Shown piece by piece: positions 31,891-39,770 of a stretch of DNA of 47,072 bases (the first letter of the stretch is position 1; the number at the start of each line of letters is the position of its first letter). The stretch lies in the IMG/VR virus record IMGVR_UViG_3300030020_000035, positions 1-47,072 of that record; one strand, written 5' to 3'. The translations under genes and the position numbers were made by a program. The notes beneath the pieces were generated by a model. That model had not been told where the DNA came from. It did not search any database and was given only the letters and a program-made list of their open reading frames with translations. The stretch is from a virus.

Positions 31891-32413
31891 CAGCTCCCGC
31901 AGTTCCTCTGGGGAGGCGTCGTCGAGATGCTCTCGAGGGGTGATCCGCGTGCTCCGGGCAGCGGCCTGGGCGTGCTGACGGAAGTCGGCCCGTGCGGCAT
32001 CTACCGCCGCAGTACGCTTCCGCGAGCGCGTCGTGATAGCGACCGCCCAGAGCCTTCCTCAGGGTGGGGTCGGTCGCGAAGGCGTACAGCTCAGCCTCGG
32101 CCTCTGCGAGCGTCTCCTGGGACGCCCCTGTGCCCTCTGGCGGGTCGTCGCTAGTCGTGAAGCCCCCGGTCACCCACACGCGCCGCAGCATCTTCCGCGC
32201 GTAGCCCTCGAGCCGGTCGGCGGCGAGCACTGCCGGTGCCTCGCATTTCGCCTCCGTGGTCTGCCCGTATTTGCATCGGTAGACCCGGACGCCGGCCGAC
32301 CTGCTGCCGACCATGGATCGCCCGCAGCCCGCGCACACGGCCACACCCGACAGCGTGACTTCGTGGTCGTCGCAGACCAGGATCGGTGCGGCTGTATCGT
32401 CTGCAGGGGTCAC
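31783..32413 (-). pseudogene. Orphan C-terminal part of a large serine recombinase, frameshifted
   Basis: GTG 32413-32411 sits six bases after a perfect AGGAGG. The product carries the recombinase zinc ribbon (LSGVAVCAGCGRSMVGS ... YRCKYGQTTEAKC) and then the coiled-coil region (LAEAEAELYAFATDPTLRKA). Near 32011 the homologous frame moves +1: beyond it the other frame reads AARADFRQHAQAAARSTRIT and ends LRELLEAAFSKIEVIRGRD to a TAG at 31785-31783. Without the shift the ORF runs to 31847. The catalytic and DNA-binding domains are missing. It is either decay of an integrase or a re-used zinc-ribbon protein. Confidence 0.7.
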
Positions 32414-32423
32414 GACGTGCCTC

Positions 32424-32825
32424 CTAGATTCCTACATCGACGGGGTCAAGGTGAATGGCACTGAGAATCTTCAGCGCCAGCGGTTCTTCGATCATCGAGG
32501 CGTGGCTCTTCGCACCATTCTGCAACGTCTCCCCGAGACGCCTGGCCAGCCTGCTCGTCTCCCCCTGCGCCCATCCGATCCGCACGCATATCTGACAGCG
32601 AGTCTCGTAGCTCCTCTGCACGGCCTCCCGTAGCCGCTGAACCGGCACCATGTTCACCTGCACCTTCCGCCGGCTGGCCTTGGGTTTCGCAACGGGCCGA
32701 GAGCGTTTGATCCACCCGTCCCTATCCCAGCGCCCGATGGTGCTCTTGTCGACGCCCAGCGCCTTGGCGGTCTGCGTGTAGCTCATGCCGAGGTGTTCGA
32801 CGCATTCCTTCGCGACGCCGATCAT
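32424..32825 (-). CDS. HTH DNA-binding protein
   Basis: 133 residues from ATG 32825, which overlaps the stop of the gene before it (ATGA). Residues 10-40 form a helix-turn-helix (MSYTQTAKALGVDKSTIGRW), with a following basic stretch (KRSRPVAKPKASRRKVQVN). The C-terminal half is helical. It could be a small regulator or replication-initiation helper; it lies just upstream of the recombinase remnant in the early operon. Confidence 0.72.
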   Translation of the reverse strand: MIGVAKECVEHLGMSYTQTAKALGVDKSTIGRWDRDGWIKRSRPVAKPKASRRKVQVNMVPVQRLREAVQRSYETRCQICVRIGWAQGETSRLARRLGETLQNGAKSHASMIEEPLALKILSAIHLDPVDVGI

Positions 32826-33118
32826 TGGCCGCACCCTTCGTCGTAAACGTCTCGCATATCCTTGACGGCTTGGATCGCCCAGCTCTCGATGCTGCGGAGC
32901 TTCGACGGGCCATACTCGATGTCGACCCCGGACAGGCGCGCGCACTCGCAGAGCGCGGCTTCCAGCGACCGGATGCGCTCGTCGGCTTCCTCGGGCGTGA
33001 GCACGACGGGCGGGGGAGGAGCCGGGACCGCATGGATCCCGTGCTCCTCCACCCTGCCACACTGCAGACAGCCCAGCGGGGTGCGACTATCCTTCTCTGT
33101 TCTGAATGCGTGTGGCAT
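32822..33118 (-). CDS. Small early protein with CxxC motif
   Basis: 98 residues from ATG 33118. LGCLQCGRVEEHGIH near the N-terminus may be half of a zinc site; a Pro/Val linker and a helical part (EEADERIRSLEAALCECARL) follow. It lies between ssb and the HTH gene and overlaps the latter by 4 bp. Function unknown. Confidence 0.65.
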   Translation of the reverse strand: MPHAFRTEKDSRTPLGCLQCGRVEEHGIHAVPAPPPPVVLTPEEADERIRSLEAALCECARLSGVDIEYGPSKLRSIESWAIQAVKDMRDVYDEGCGQ

Positions 33119-33125
33119 GTCAGCC

Positions 33126-33542
33126 CTAGAAGGGCACCTCCTCGTCGGCGGGCGTGCCGGGGTTCAGCGGCGGCGCCGTTGCCTGGGTGCCACGCGCTGC
33201 GGATTCCGCCTTGGTGGTGAGGAACTCGATGCTGTTGATGACGATCGAGACCCGTTCCCGCTTGCCGCCGCTGGCGTCGTCCCAGCGCTGCTGCTGCAGC
33301 CGGCCGAGGATCGAAACCCGGTCGCCCTTGTGGCAGAAGCGCATGATCGTGTCGGCCGTTTTGTTCCATGCCGTGCAGTTGAAGAAGTGCGCCTCGTCTT
33401 CGTAGCTGCCGTCCGACTGCTTGCTCGCGCTGTTGACTGCGATGCCGATCTCTGCGAGGTTGGACCCGCTGGCCAGTGCTCTCGCCTCGGGGTCTCGCGT
33501 GAGCCGGCCGATGATTGAAACGAGGTTAGTGTTGGACGCCAT
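33126..33542 (-). CDS. ssb: Single-stranded DNA-binding protein
   Basis: 138 residues from ATG 33542. OB-fold features are VSIIGRLTRDPEARALASG, FNCTAWNKTADTI and GDRVSILGRLQQQRWDD. The acidic C-terminal tip DEEVPF is the interaction tail of bacterial-type SSBs. It protects ssDNA for the ERF/RecA recombination system encoded nearby. The start overlaps the previous gene's TAA (TAATG). Confidence 0.92.
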   Translation of the reverse strand: MASNTNLVSIIGRLTRDPEARALASGSNLAEIGIAVNSASKQSDGSYEDEAHFFNCTAWNKTADTIMRFCHKGDRVSILGRLQQQRWDDASGGKRERVSIVINSIEFLTTKAESAARGTQATAPPLNPGTPADEEVPF

Positions 33543-33925
33543 TAGGCGGTCACCGTCTTTCCTGTAGTCCTGCGCTTGCTGAGCTTGATGGCATCCTTGA
33601 ATGCCTTGACGACCTTCGCGTGCGCCATGTCACGCCCGTACGAGTCGTTGATGGAGATCACGTTGAAGTCGCATGCCGCTAGCGCGGCCTGGTTGAGCAG
33701 GTCGCGTCCCACGTAGAAGTCGGGCGAGCATTCGCTGCCCGCTGCGCGCCTCAGGGCGCCCAGGGCGCAAAAGCACTTCGCCCGTGGTGACTTCCAGCCG
33801 ACGCTGGCGCCCCGGATCGGGGCCGTTCGCGCGTACTCGTCCTGCGTCCAGTGCTTCGGGTTGGCGATCAGGGCAAGCGCCTTCTCCAGCACCTCTGTGA
33901 CCGGGTTCTTTGTGCGTGCTGCCAT
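33542..33925 (-). CDS. DUF6197-like protein
   Basis: 127 residues from ATG 33925. The pattern HWTQDEYARTAPIRGASVGW, then RAKCFCALGALRRAAG and SYGRDMAHAKVVKAFKDAI, matches the DUF6197 family of actinobacteria and their phages as I remember it. Role unknown. It is part of the early operon, immediately before ssb. Confidence 0.7.
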   Translation of the reverse strand: MAARTKNPVTEVLEKALALIANPKHWTQDEYARTAPIRGASVGWKSPRAKCFCALGALRRAAGSECSPDFYVGRDLLNQAALAACDFNVISINDSYGRDMAHAKVVKAFKDAIKLSKRRTTGKTVTA

Positions 33926-33926
33926 G

Positions 33927-34610
33927 TCAGACTCCCGCCTGTTGCGGATCTACGCCGAGTGCCCTGGACAGGGCGACGGCCTTCTGGTAGGGCAGCAGGA
34001 AGGCACAGAACGGTGCCCCCTGACGCCCCTTCTGCAGGGACATGCCCAGCGCCCACTGCACACTGGCTAGTGCCTGGTCGGTCTTCTGCTGCGTGCCTCC
34101 CGTTCGCCACCCCTCGGACCCGAAGTCCGCATCCCACTCCCGCTCGAGCTGGACGAGCCTCTCGTGAGCGGTGCGAACGACCTCGGCGTATGAGCCGCCG
34201 GCCTCCACGTAGGCGTACAGCGCGTTGCGGAGCGGTGCGTTGGGAACACGCTCGATGCGTGCCAGCTCGCCTATGAGCTTGGTGCCCAGCACGGGAAAGA
34301 CTCCCCCCATGCTCTTGACGTGCTGCACCCACAGCTCCACGTCGTCTGCGTTGTACCGCCCGTAGGTGGCGCGGCTGACGGTGTGGTACAGCTCGCGGCG
34401 CAGCGCAGTCACCTTGACATACGCAGCCTCGCGCAAATCGTCCGTCGTGTCATCCTCCACGAGACTCTCTATCTCCTGAATCTGGACGCGGTACGTCTTA
34501 GCCTGGGCGGCTAGAGCAGCGATCATATGTAGCACTCCCCTGGCAGCTTCGCGGTCCCTCTCAAGCTCCTGCTCAAGCTCCGCTCGGCCAGCCGTTGTCA
34601 TTGCGAGCAC
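33927..34610 (-). CDS. Unknown helical early protein
   Basis: 227 residues from GTG 34610, seven bases after AGAGGAC; an ATG at 34601 is also possible. The N-terminal 100 residues are coiled coil (AELEQELERDREAARGVLHM). The rest is mixed, with RTAHERLVQLEREWDADFGS and LSRALGVDPQQAGV at the end. I do not recognise the family. Confidence 0.65.
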   Translation of the reverse strand: MLAMTTAGRAELEQELERDREAARGVLHMIAALAAQAKTYRVQIQEIESLVEDDTTDDLREAAYVKVTALRRELYHTVSRATYGRYNADDVELWVQHVKSMGGVFPVLGTKLIGELARIERVPNAPLRNALYAYVEAGGSYAEVVRTAHERLVQLEREWDADFGSEGWRTGGTQQKTDQALASVQWALGMSLQKGRQGAPFCAFLLPYQKAVALSRALGVDPQQAGV

Positions 34611-34624
34611 GAATGCGTCCTCTC

Positions 34625-35170
34625 TTACTTTGTAGGGCGATACTCGTCGGCTGTCAAGTGGTTCTTGCCGAGGAGCCTCTCAACGAACTCGCGGGTCATG
34701 CGCGTCGGTGCGTCGTTGACCTCTGCGACGTGGTGGAAACGTTCGAGATGGATCTCGTTGCGGCAGACGAACTCGAGGTCGTCGTAGCGCGTGCCGTTGT
34801 CTCGGTTGACCGTAAACCCGATCTTGAACCCGTCGATCGCACGGCAGATGTAGACCGGCGACCATTCTTCCTTGAGCCTGGCGATGACTACTTTCTGCCG
34901 TGCGTCTCCGAACTTCCAAGCCTTCGTCTTCTCGAAGGTCTCGGTGTAGTACTTGGCGATTAGCTTGGCCGTCCCGGCCTGCGGGTGCTCTGCTCTCTCC
35001 TTGGTCAGCTGTGCTTTCAGCGACGCCGAGACGCGCTGCTCTTTCACGAGCGCCTCGAGTCCGTTACGCACATCCCCTTCGAGCACCTCGACCTGCATGC
35101 GGTAGCGGTCGAGCAGGCTCGGCGCCGGGGCGTCCATGGCAATCTGTCCGTGTACGTCGATGCTGCTCAC
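34625..35170 (-). CDS. Unknown early protein
   Basis: 181 residues from GTG 35170, whose bases overlap the stop of the gene before it (GTGA). Helical N-terminal part (LLDRYRMQVEVLEGDVRNGL; KAQLTKERAEHPQAGTAKLI), then a region with SPVYICRAIDGFKIGFTVNR and HLERFHHVAEVNDAP. No catalytic motif recognised. Confidence 0.65.
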   Translation of the reverse strand: MSSIDVHGQIAMDAPAPSLLDRYRMQVEVLEGDVRNGLEALVKEQRVSASLKAQLTKERAEHPQAGTAKLIAKYYTETFEKTKAWKFGDARQKVVIARLKEEWSPVYICRAIDGFKIGFTVNRDNGTRYDDLEFVCRNEIHLERFHHVAEVNDAPTRMTREFVERLLGKNHLTADEYRPTK

Positions 35171-35385
35171 TCGCCCACCACCTTGTAGTACCCCGGCACC
35201 TGGCTCAGCCGGTTCTGCCGCTCATACACGACGCTCCGAACCCCCCTGGCCAGCGGCGGGGCGTCCGCCTCTCGCACGTAGTAAACCTCTGACATCAGCG
35301 GGACGTGAATCCGGTAGCCCGGATCGCGCACTTCGCGTCGCTGTCCGTCCAGCGGCCCACCAAAGAAGAGGCAGCCCTGTATCAC
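35167..35385 (-). CDS. Small early protein
   Basis: 72 residues from GTG 35385, coupled to the previous stop (GTGA at 35385-35382). The sequence GCLFFGGPLDGQRREV and VYERQNRLSQVPGYYKVVGE looks like the small beta proteins often found in actinophage early operons. The frame is also open upstream, but the coupled GTG is the natural start. Confidence 0.62.
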   Translation of the reverse strand: MIQGCLFFGGPLDGQRREVRDPGYRIHVPLMSEVYYVREADAPPLARGVRSVVYERQNRLSQVPGYYKVVGE

Positions 35386-35807
35386 TTCTGCCAGCCGTCC
35401 GCGTCCGCCTCGCGCGACCAGAACCCCATCGCCTGGGCAGCGTCTCTGTCGGCGCGACACAGTCGCACGGTCTCCATGGCCGCACGGTCGCGGGCAGCCG
35501 CACTGTCCCTGCCCTCTTTCGCCTGCAGGACAGCGTCGCTCCCCTTCGCGAGGATCTCCGCGCCGCCGGCTCCGTGCGTCGGCTTCAGGCGTCCGAACTC
35601 GATGGCGAGCTGGCGGTGATAGTCGGCCTCTGCCTTCGACAAGGCTTCGCCGGTCAGGGTGCTGTTCGCGATGGCCGCACGGTGCTGGGATGAGACCGTC
35701 ATGCACATCCGCCTGAAGGTGGCGTAGTCGTATGGCTCTGTCCCTACCAGGGAGTCGCTGAGCACCTCCAGCGACTCCCCAGTCGTCGGGTCGATGACTT
35801 GCCGCAT
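35382..35807 (-). CDS. Unknown early protein
   Basis: 141 residues from ATG 35807, two bases after the stop of the winged-helix gene. It starts MRQVIDPTTGESLEVLSDSL, continues helical (AIANSTLTGEALSKAEADYH) and ends EADADGWQK. The open frame extends further upstream, but that part is antisense-like and overlaps the wHTH gene. Function unknown. Confidence 0.65.
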   Translation of the reverse strand: MRQVIDPTTGESLEVLSDSLVGTEPYDYATFRRMCMTVSSQHRAAIANSTLTGEALSKAEADYHRQLAIEFGRLKPTHGAGGAEILAKGSDAVLQAKEGRDSAAARDRAAMETVRLCRADRDAAQAMGFWSREADADGWQK

Positions 35808-35809
35808 GC

Positions 35810-36046
35810 TCAGCCGGCCAGCTTCTGCTGCAGTTTCCGGCCTTTGGCGGTGAGCGTGTACTCGTTGGCGGGGCGACCGATCGGCGGTTTGACGACGCCG
35901 ACGATGGTGAGGAGCTTCTGTTGGACGAGTCCGTAGAGGAACGTGCTCGACGTGCCGAGGCGCTTGGCCGTCAGCGCGCCGCCGTGGCGGGCGAGTGCGT
36001 TCAGGACGGAGTGGGTTTTCGGTGTGACCTTCGCTGCTGCTGCCAT
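35810..36046 (-). CDS. Winged-helix DNA-binding protein
   Basis: 78 residues from ATG 36046, six bases after AGGAGG. Helices THSVLNALARHGGALTAKRL and STFLYGLVQQKLLTIVG and a wing with PIGRPANEYTLTAKG form a MarR/ArsR-type winged helix. As the only small classical regulator in the early operon it is a candidate early-to-late switch or operator-binding protein. Confidence 0.78.
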   Translation of the reverse strand: MAAAAKVTPKTHSVLNALARHGGALTAKRLGTSSTFLYGLVQQKLLTIVGVVKPPIGRPANEYTLTAKGRKLQQKLAG

Positions 36047-36064
36047 GGTGCCTCCTGTGTGGGT

Positions 36065-36151
36065 TTAGATTGATCGTTCGACAGTTGCGCGCTGCGCTGG
36101 CGTCAGCGAGCGAAGGAACGCGATCAGCTGATTCAGGCTGAGCGTCTTCAC
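36065..36151 (-). CDS. Micro-ORF coupled to the 36148-36576 gene
   Basis: 28 codons from GTG 36151, overlapping the preceding TGA as GTGA. It reads VKTLSLNQLIAFLRSLTPAQ and ends TVERSI, an amphipathic helix. The overlap is the same kind that links at least eight other gene pairs in this phage. Confidence 0.4.
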   Translation of the reverse strand: MKTLSLNQLIAFLRSLTPAQRATVERSI

Positions 36152-36576
36152 GAGTACAACTCCAGCAGGTGGCCGATCTGCAGGGCGTACTGCTTGCCGC
36201 CCCACTCGGTGATTTCATCCAGCTGGGCCTGGGGCAGCGACTCCAGCTCGAGAGTGGACATGCGGTGCCTGTACTCGAGCACCTCGGCGTCAAACGTACC
36301 CTGAATCGTCAGGGTCTCCGTGTCGGACCCAGACCCGGAGAACGTCATCACCGACGGCGAGCTGACGATGTGGTATCCGGCCGCTTTCAGGCGCGTGAGC
36401 ACCTTTGCCGCCGTGGCCAGCGCCTCGAGCTGGTCGATGCCGTTGCCCTCGATGCTCTCAGCCACGGTCCTGAGCGCGGGCGCTCGCTGGGCAGCCTGCG
36501 TGGCTTTGATCTCCTGGGCCTCGAGCCTGGCACGAAGCTCCTCGCGCCGGCCACCGCTGATGTCGTGAACGCTCAC
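36148..36576 (-). CDS. Unknown early protein following ERF
   Basis: 142 residues from GTG 36576, overlapping the ERF stop (GTGA). Helical first half (REELRARLEAQEIKATQAAQ), then a beta segment (AAGYHIVSSPSVMTFSG; ETLTIQGTFDAEVLEY). Coupling to ERF suggests a recombination or replication accessory role; no known domain. Confidence 0.65.
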   Translation of the reverse strand: MSVHDISGGRREELRARLEAQEIKATQAAQRAPALRTVAESIEGNGIDQLEALATAAKVLTRLKAAGYHIVSSPSVMTFSGSGSDTETLTIQGTFDAEVLEYRHRMSTLELESLPQAQLDEITEWGGKQYALQIGHLLELYS

Positions 36577-37274
36577 GCTGGCACCTCCGTCTTGAGCCAC
36601 GCTTCGACGGCCTCGGCCTGATCGACGTTCAGGTGACCGATCCTGCCGGTGGTCACCCCGACGGTCGCGAGCTTGGCCTTGAGCACCGCGTGCGGGCCAG
36701 TTTCCGCGTCCCAGCACCCTGCGACTTCCGAGAGGTGCTTGATCGCTTCGGCGCGGTCGATGGGGATGAGCGGCGCCGCCGGCCTCGCGTCGTCGACGTG
36801 GGCCGCTGCGGACACGGTCGTCGCTTCACCCTCCGGGTCGTCGCCCGCCGGGATGAGGAACAGCGTCAGGAACATGTACTTGAGCGCTCCTGCGAACGCC
36901 TTGTAGATGCCCTTGTCCCCGCCGATGTCGGTGCCGGCACCCGCCCAGACCACTTCCACTCTGTCTCCCGACTCAACGTCGAGGAAGAGGTAGTTGATCT
37001 CGATGCTGGTGACCATCCCCTTGCCGCCGATGGCGGGGGTCGTCTGCAGGGAGCCGGGAATCACGCTCGGTATGACGAGCACGCCCTGCCCGTAGAGGTG
37101 CGCCCGGACAGCACGCTTCACGTCCACTTCCTGCACGTAGTCGTAGTGCTGGTGCTCGTTCCTGCCGTCCTTCGCGATGCCGTTGATCGCCTGTGCAGTG
37201 GCGAGGAGCTTCTGGGGCAGTGTGGAGGCCACGGTCGTGGTCTCCTCTGGCACCTCTACTATTTCTGCGTCCAT
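36573..37274 (-). CDS. erf: ERF-family single-strand annealing protein
   Basis: 233 residues from ATG 37274 behind CGGGAG. The ERF signature is GAGTDIGGDKGIYKAFAGAL and KYMFLTLFLIPAGDDPEGEA, with KDGRNEHQHYDYVQEVDVKR before it. A variable linker and a helical C-terminal domain follow (EAIKHLSEVAGCWD). It anneals complementary ssDNA during phage recombination, presumably with the exonuclease upstream and SSB downstream. Confidence 0.88.
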   Translation of the reverse strand: MDAEIVEVPEETTTVASTLPQKLLATAQAINGIAKDGRNEHQHYDYVQEVDVKRAVRAHLYGQGVLVIPSVIPGSLQTTPAIGGKGMVTSIEINYLFLDVESGDRVEVVWAGAGTDIGGDKGIYKAFAGALKYMFLTLFLIPAGDDPEGEATTVSAAAHVDDARPAAPLIPIDRAEAIKHLSEVAGCWDAETGPHAVLKAKLATVGVTTGRIGHLNVDQAEAVEAWLKTEVPA

Positions 37275-37306
37275 TGCTTTCTCCCGTTCGGTTTCTCTAC
37301 TTTCTA

Positions 37307-37330
37307 AAACTAGGGCGGGCCTAGGTAACC
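37307..37330 (-). promoter_or_regulatory. GGTTACC-type early promoter element, copy 2
   Basis: On the minus strand GGTTACCTAGGCCCGCCCTAGTTT runs from 37330 to 37307, with -10-like TAGTTT at 37312-37307. Its first 21 bases equal those at 30289-30309. It contains the exonuclease stop codon and lies 33 bases before the ERF start. Confidence 0.65.
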
Positions 37331-38343
37331 ACTTGCCAGACCCCTTTATCCTGCTCGATCACGCCCCGCTTCTTCAGGCTCTTGAGCACGCCCAGCAGCT
37401 GGCCGCGCTCCATCGCCAGGTTGTCTTCAGCGAGGGGCAGTAGGTCCGCGAACTTTCTGGGCAGCTGATCCATGACTGCTTTCTCAAGACGCTGTTCGCG
37501 TTTGACCTGCGGGTCCGCGTCCTTGATCCGCTTGATCGCCTTGTGAGCCGACAGGTAGTCGAGGAAGTCCTGCCCCGTCGACCACGACGGGATGAAGTCG
37601 TACGTTCCGTCGGGGTGTGTGTTGAGCACGAACTGTGCGTCGGTCGCCGGGAAGCCCATCTCGACGCTCGCCAGCTCGTACCCGGACAGCTGCGGGAAGT
37701 GGCTCGTGGGGTAGCACCCCTTCGCGGTCTTGAGGTCGTCGAGGGTCAGCGCCGAGGCGCAGGACGCAGCGAGGGAGCGAACGCGATCAGCCTGCGGCGA
37801 CTCGTGATCCTCGAACAGATCCTTGAACGGGTGTTCCAGGCCGACAAGCCGGCGCGCGCTGATGAGACATCGCACGTCGTACCTTCCTGCAAAGCGGTGA
37901 ACCGCTGAGACGAGCTGCACCTCTGTCGCCACGAACTCGGGTCGATAATCGACGTACCACTGGCACACGGCCTTGGCGTGGCCGAGGGATTCCTCGGAGA
38001 AGCCGGACAGGTCGACGGTGCCGCTGGTCGCGAGTCCCTCGAGCACGTCGTGGACCCAGGTGCCACGGTCGCCGGCCGCGTCCCGCTTGCCCCACGGCGT
38101 CAGGCCGCGCTTCTGCAGGGCGGCGCGCAGCTCGTCGGGGTGCTCGAACTGGTTGAGGTTGCGGATCTCGTACGCGCCCTCGTAGCCGATGCGGAAGCCC
38201 CACGCGGACGCGATGCCCCAGGCGTCCTGATCACCGATCTTGGCAACCGTCGAGACCCCGGCTAGTTTCTCTCCGTCGAGGTAGTAGGAGTGGGACGCCC
38301 CGTCAAAAGTGACCGGCGCCCGTGCGATCGTCGAGTCGGTCAT
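37321..38343 (-). CDS. RecB/Cas4-like PD-(D/E)XK exonuclease
   Basis: 340 residues from ATG 38343, coupled to the preceding stop (ATGA). Nuclease motifs: GTWVHDVLEGLA, then Glu in VATEVQLVSAVHRFAGRYDV (with Asp), DDLKTAKGCYPTSHFPQLSG (catalytic Lys, Gln) and YELASVEMGF. The C-terminal 100 residues include a small winged-helix-like part (GQLLGVLKSLKKRGVIEQDK). It probably resects phage DNA ends for ERF. Its stop is inside a promoter element. Confidence 0.85.
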   Translation of the reverse strand: MTDSTIARAPVTFDGASHSYYLDGEKLAGVSTVAKIGDQDAWGIASAWGFRIGYEGAYEIRNLNQFEHPDELRAALQKRGLTPWGKRDAAGDRGTWVHDVLEGLATSGTVDLSGFSEESLGHAKAVCQWYVDYRPEFVATEVQLVSAVHRFAGRYDVRCLISARRLVGLEHPFKDLFEDHESPQADRVRSLAASCASALTLDDLKTAKGCYPTSHFPQLSGYELASVEMGFPATDAQFVLNTHPDGTYDFIPSWSTGQDFLDYLSAHKAIKRIKDADPQVKREQRLEKAVMDQLPRKFADLLPLAEDNLAMERGQLLGVLKSLKKRGVIEQDKGVWQVVT

Positions 38344-39092
38344 GGCCGGTCATCCAGCTCGGCGTGATGCTTGCCGAAGTACATGAGGGCAAAGCAGTGA
38401 AACACCACGCTCGCGAGGTGCATGCACTCGGTCTCCGGGTCGAGTTCCTCGCCGCCCCAGAACGCCATGGCATGACGGATGAGACTGTCGAAGCTCAGCG
38501 ACCAGGCGTAGCCTTTCCGCCAGTTGTGTGCGGAGTACTTCGCAGCGCCCCTCGCATACAGCTCTGCGACGTTGGCAAGCTCCTCCCACGGGATCAGGTT
38601 GAACTGCTGCGGCTTCTGACCCTTCTGTCCACCTGTCCTCATGTCGACGATGCGTACCTCACCCGTGGCTGGCGCCGGCTGACAGTGTGTCTCGGGCGGG
38701 GCGCTGGCGTGGGCCACGTCGATCTCCACGTCGGTGACTAGATCCATCTCCGGGTAGCGGTAGATCGGCAGGCCACACAGCCGCGCCACGAACGTCTCGA
38801 GTCGAGCGCCACGCGATTTCTCCCAGCCAGGAAGCACGGCGATCCCTTCGATGCCCCCGTCCGCGATCATCTTCACGTCGCGAGCGAGGAGGTCTCCCCA
38901 GGTGTCTCCGTCGGCGTACTCGTCGGGGTTCCCGGTGACTGACCGTTCGGCTGCCGCTTTTGAGGCCGGCGAGTCCAGCTCAGCCGGGCTAGTGACACAC
39001 CAGTCCCTGATCCGCAGCTGGGTCGCCGCCTCCTCAAACGCGGGAAAGTTGAAGTGCGGGATCCCCGACATCGGGCCGGCTATGTACAGCAT
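38340..39092 (-). CDS. DUF4406 + dATP/dGTP diphosphohydrolase-like fusion
   Basis: 250 residues from ATG 39092; longer starts exist, but homologous domains begin at MLYIAGPMSG. Residues 1-95 are a DUF4406, deoxyribosyltransferase-like domain (YIAGPMSGIPHFNFPAFEEA ... DVKMIADGGIEGIAVLPGWE). Residues 155-245 match the N-terminal dATP/dGTP diphosphohydrolase family (FNLIPWEELANVAELYARGA; AKYSAHNWRKGYAWSLSFDS; LIRHAMAFWGGEELDPETEC). Together they suggest remodelling of nucleotide pools. Confidence 0.78.
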   Translation of the reverse strand: MLYIAGPMSGIPHFNFPAFEEAATQLRIRDWCVTSPAELDSPASKAAAERSVTGNPDEYADGDTWGDLLARDVKMIADGGIEGIAVLPGWEKSRGARLETFVARLCGLPIYRYPEMDLVTDVEIDVAHASAPPETHCQPAPATGEVRIVDMRTGGQKGQKPQQFNLIPWEELANVAELYARGAAKYSAHNWRKGYAWSLSFDSLIRHAMAFWGGEELDPETECMHLASVVFHCFALMYFGKHHAELDDRP

Positions 39093-39114
39093 CACTGCCC
39101 CGAATATGTCTCGT

Positions 39115-39315
39115 CTACGCATAGCGCACCGCACGGGTCTTCTGCTGACCTTTGACGATCGCGACGACCTGCCAGCTGGGGATGATTCCCCGCCACGCCC
39201 GACGCCAATACCGCGTGTTGTTGCGGTGCTCGCGAAGGATGAGGCGCCGGAACGAGCGCCGCTGGCGTCGGTTCATGGTGGCGAAGTCGATCTCCGTCTT
39301 GTCCTTGAGATTCAC
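39115..39315 (-). CDS. Small basic protein
   Basis: 66 residues from GTG 39315, coupled to the stop before it (GTGA). Strongly basic (MNRRQRRSFRRLILREHRNN, RYWRRAWRGIIPSW), suggesting nucleic-acid binding. No known family. Confidence 0.62.
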   Translation of the reverse strand: MNLKDKTEIDFATMNRRQRRSFRRLILREHRNNTRYWRRAWRGIIPSWQVVAIVKGQQKTRAVRYA

Positions 39316-39770
39316 TGGCTCATTCCTTTCAGCGCGTCCCTCGCGGGCGCGGTCAACGGCGTCTCGACCACGGCGCGCTCGCCGTCGTCGGTTTTGCGTC
39401 CGGCCTCGCCGCGGATTTGTTCTACGCGGCGCTCGGTGATGCCGTACAGCCATGCGACTTCAACCGCTGGCTTCCCTTCTTCTTCAAGGACCACGGTGCG
39501 TGTGGCTGACCGGAGTGGGTGCCGCGTGTCGGCGGGGTTGTTGAATCTGGACGGCCACTCGAGCGCCTTCATGCGAACCTCAAGTAGGCGTGCAACCCGG
39601 ACGAGGATCTGCTCGACCTCAACGGCTTCGCTTTCAAAGTCGCGCGGCGCCTTTGGGTCTTTCACCTCCGAGACCTTGTTCTCGTTCAGCTGTGCGGTGC
39701 TACCGGCGGCGGTGAGCAGCAACAGCCGGTGGCTCTTGATGATGGAGCGGATGGCGTCCGCGAATGTCAT
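39312..39770 (-). CDS. Protein with HTH/sigma-like motif
   Basis: 152 residues from ATG 39770, coupled as ATGA to the nuclease gene. The N-terminal half is helical (EVEQILVRVARLLEVRMKAL); residues about 103-125 (VEVAWLYGITERRVEQIRGE) look like a helix-turn-helix similar to region 4 of sigma factors. Possible transcription regulator. Confidence 0.65.
   Translation of the reverse strand: MTFADAIRSIIKSHRLLLLTAAGSTAQLNENKVSEVKDPKAPRDFESEAVEVEQILVRVARLLEVRMKALEWPSRFNNPADTRHPLRSATRTVVLEEEGKPAVEVAWLYGITERRVEQIRGEAGRKTDDGERAVVETPLTAPARDALKGMSQ

Noticed and set aside
31990-32030. The recombinase +1 displacement as a seventh programmed site
   Set aside because: It has no stop codon, no GCC and no SD-like sequence, so it does not match the six-site signal.
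32862-33518. 218-codon plus-strand ORF antisense to ssb
   Set aside because: SSB is unmistakable; the plus frame has no domain or ribosome-binding site.
36633-37307. 224-codon plus-strand ORF antisense to ERF
   Set aside because: ERF is clearly recognisable on the other strand.
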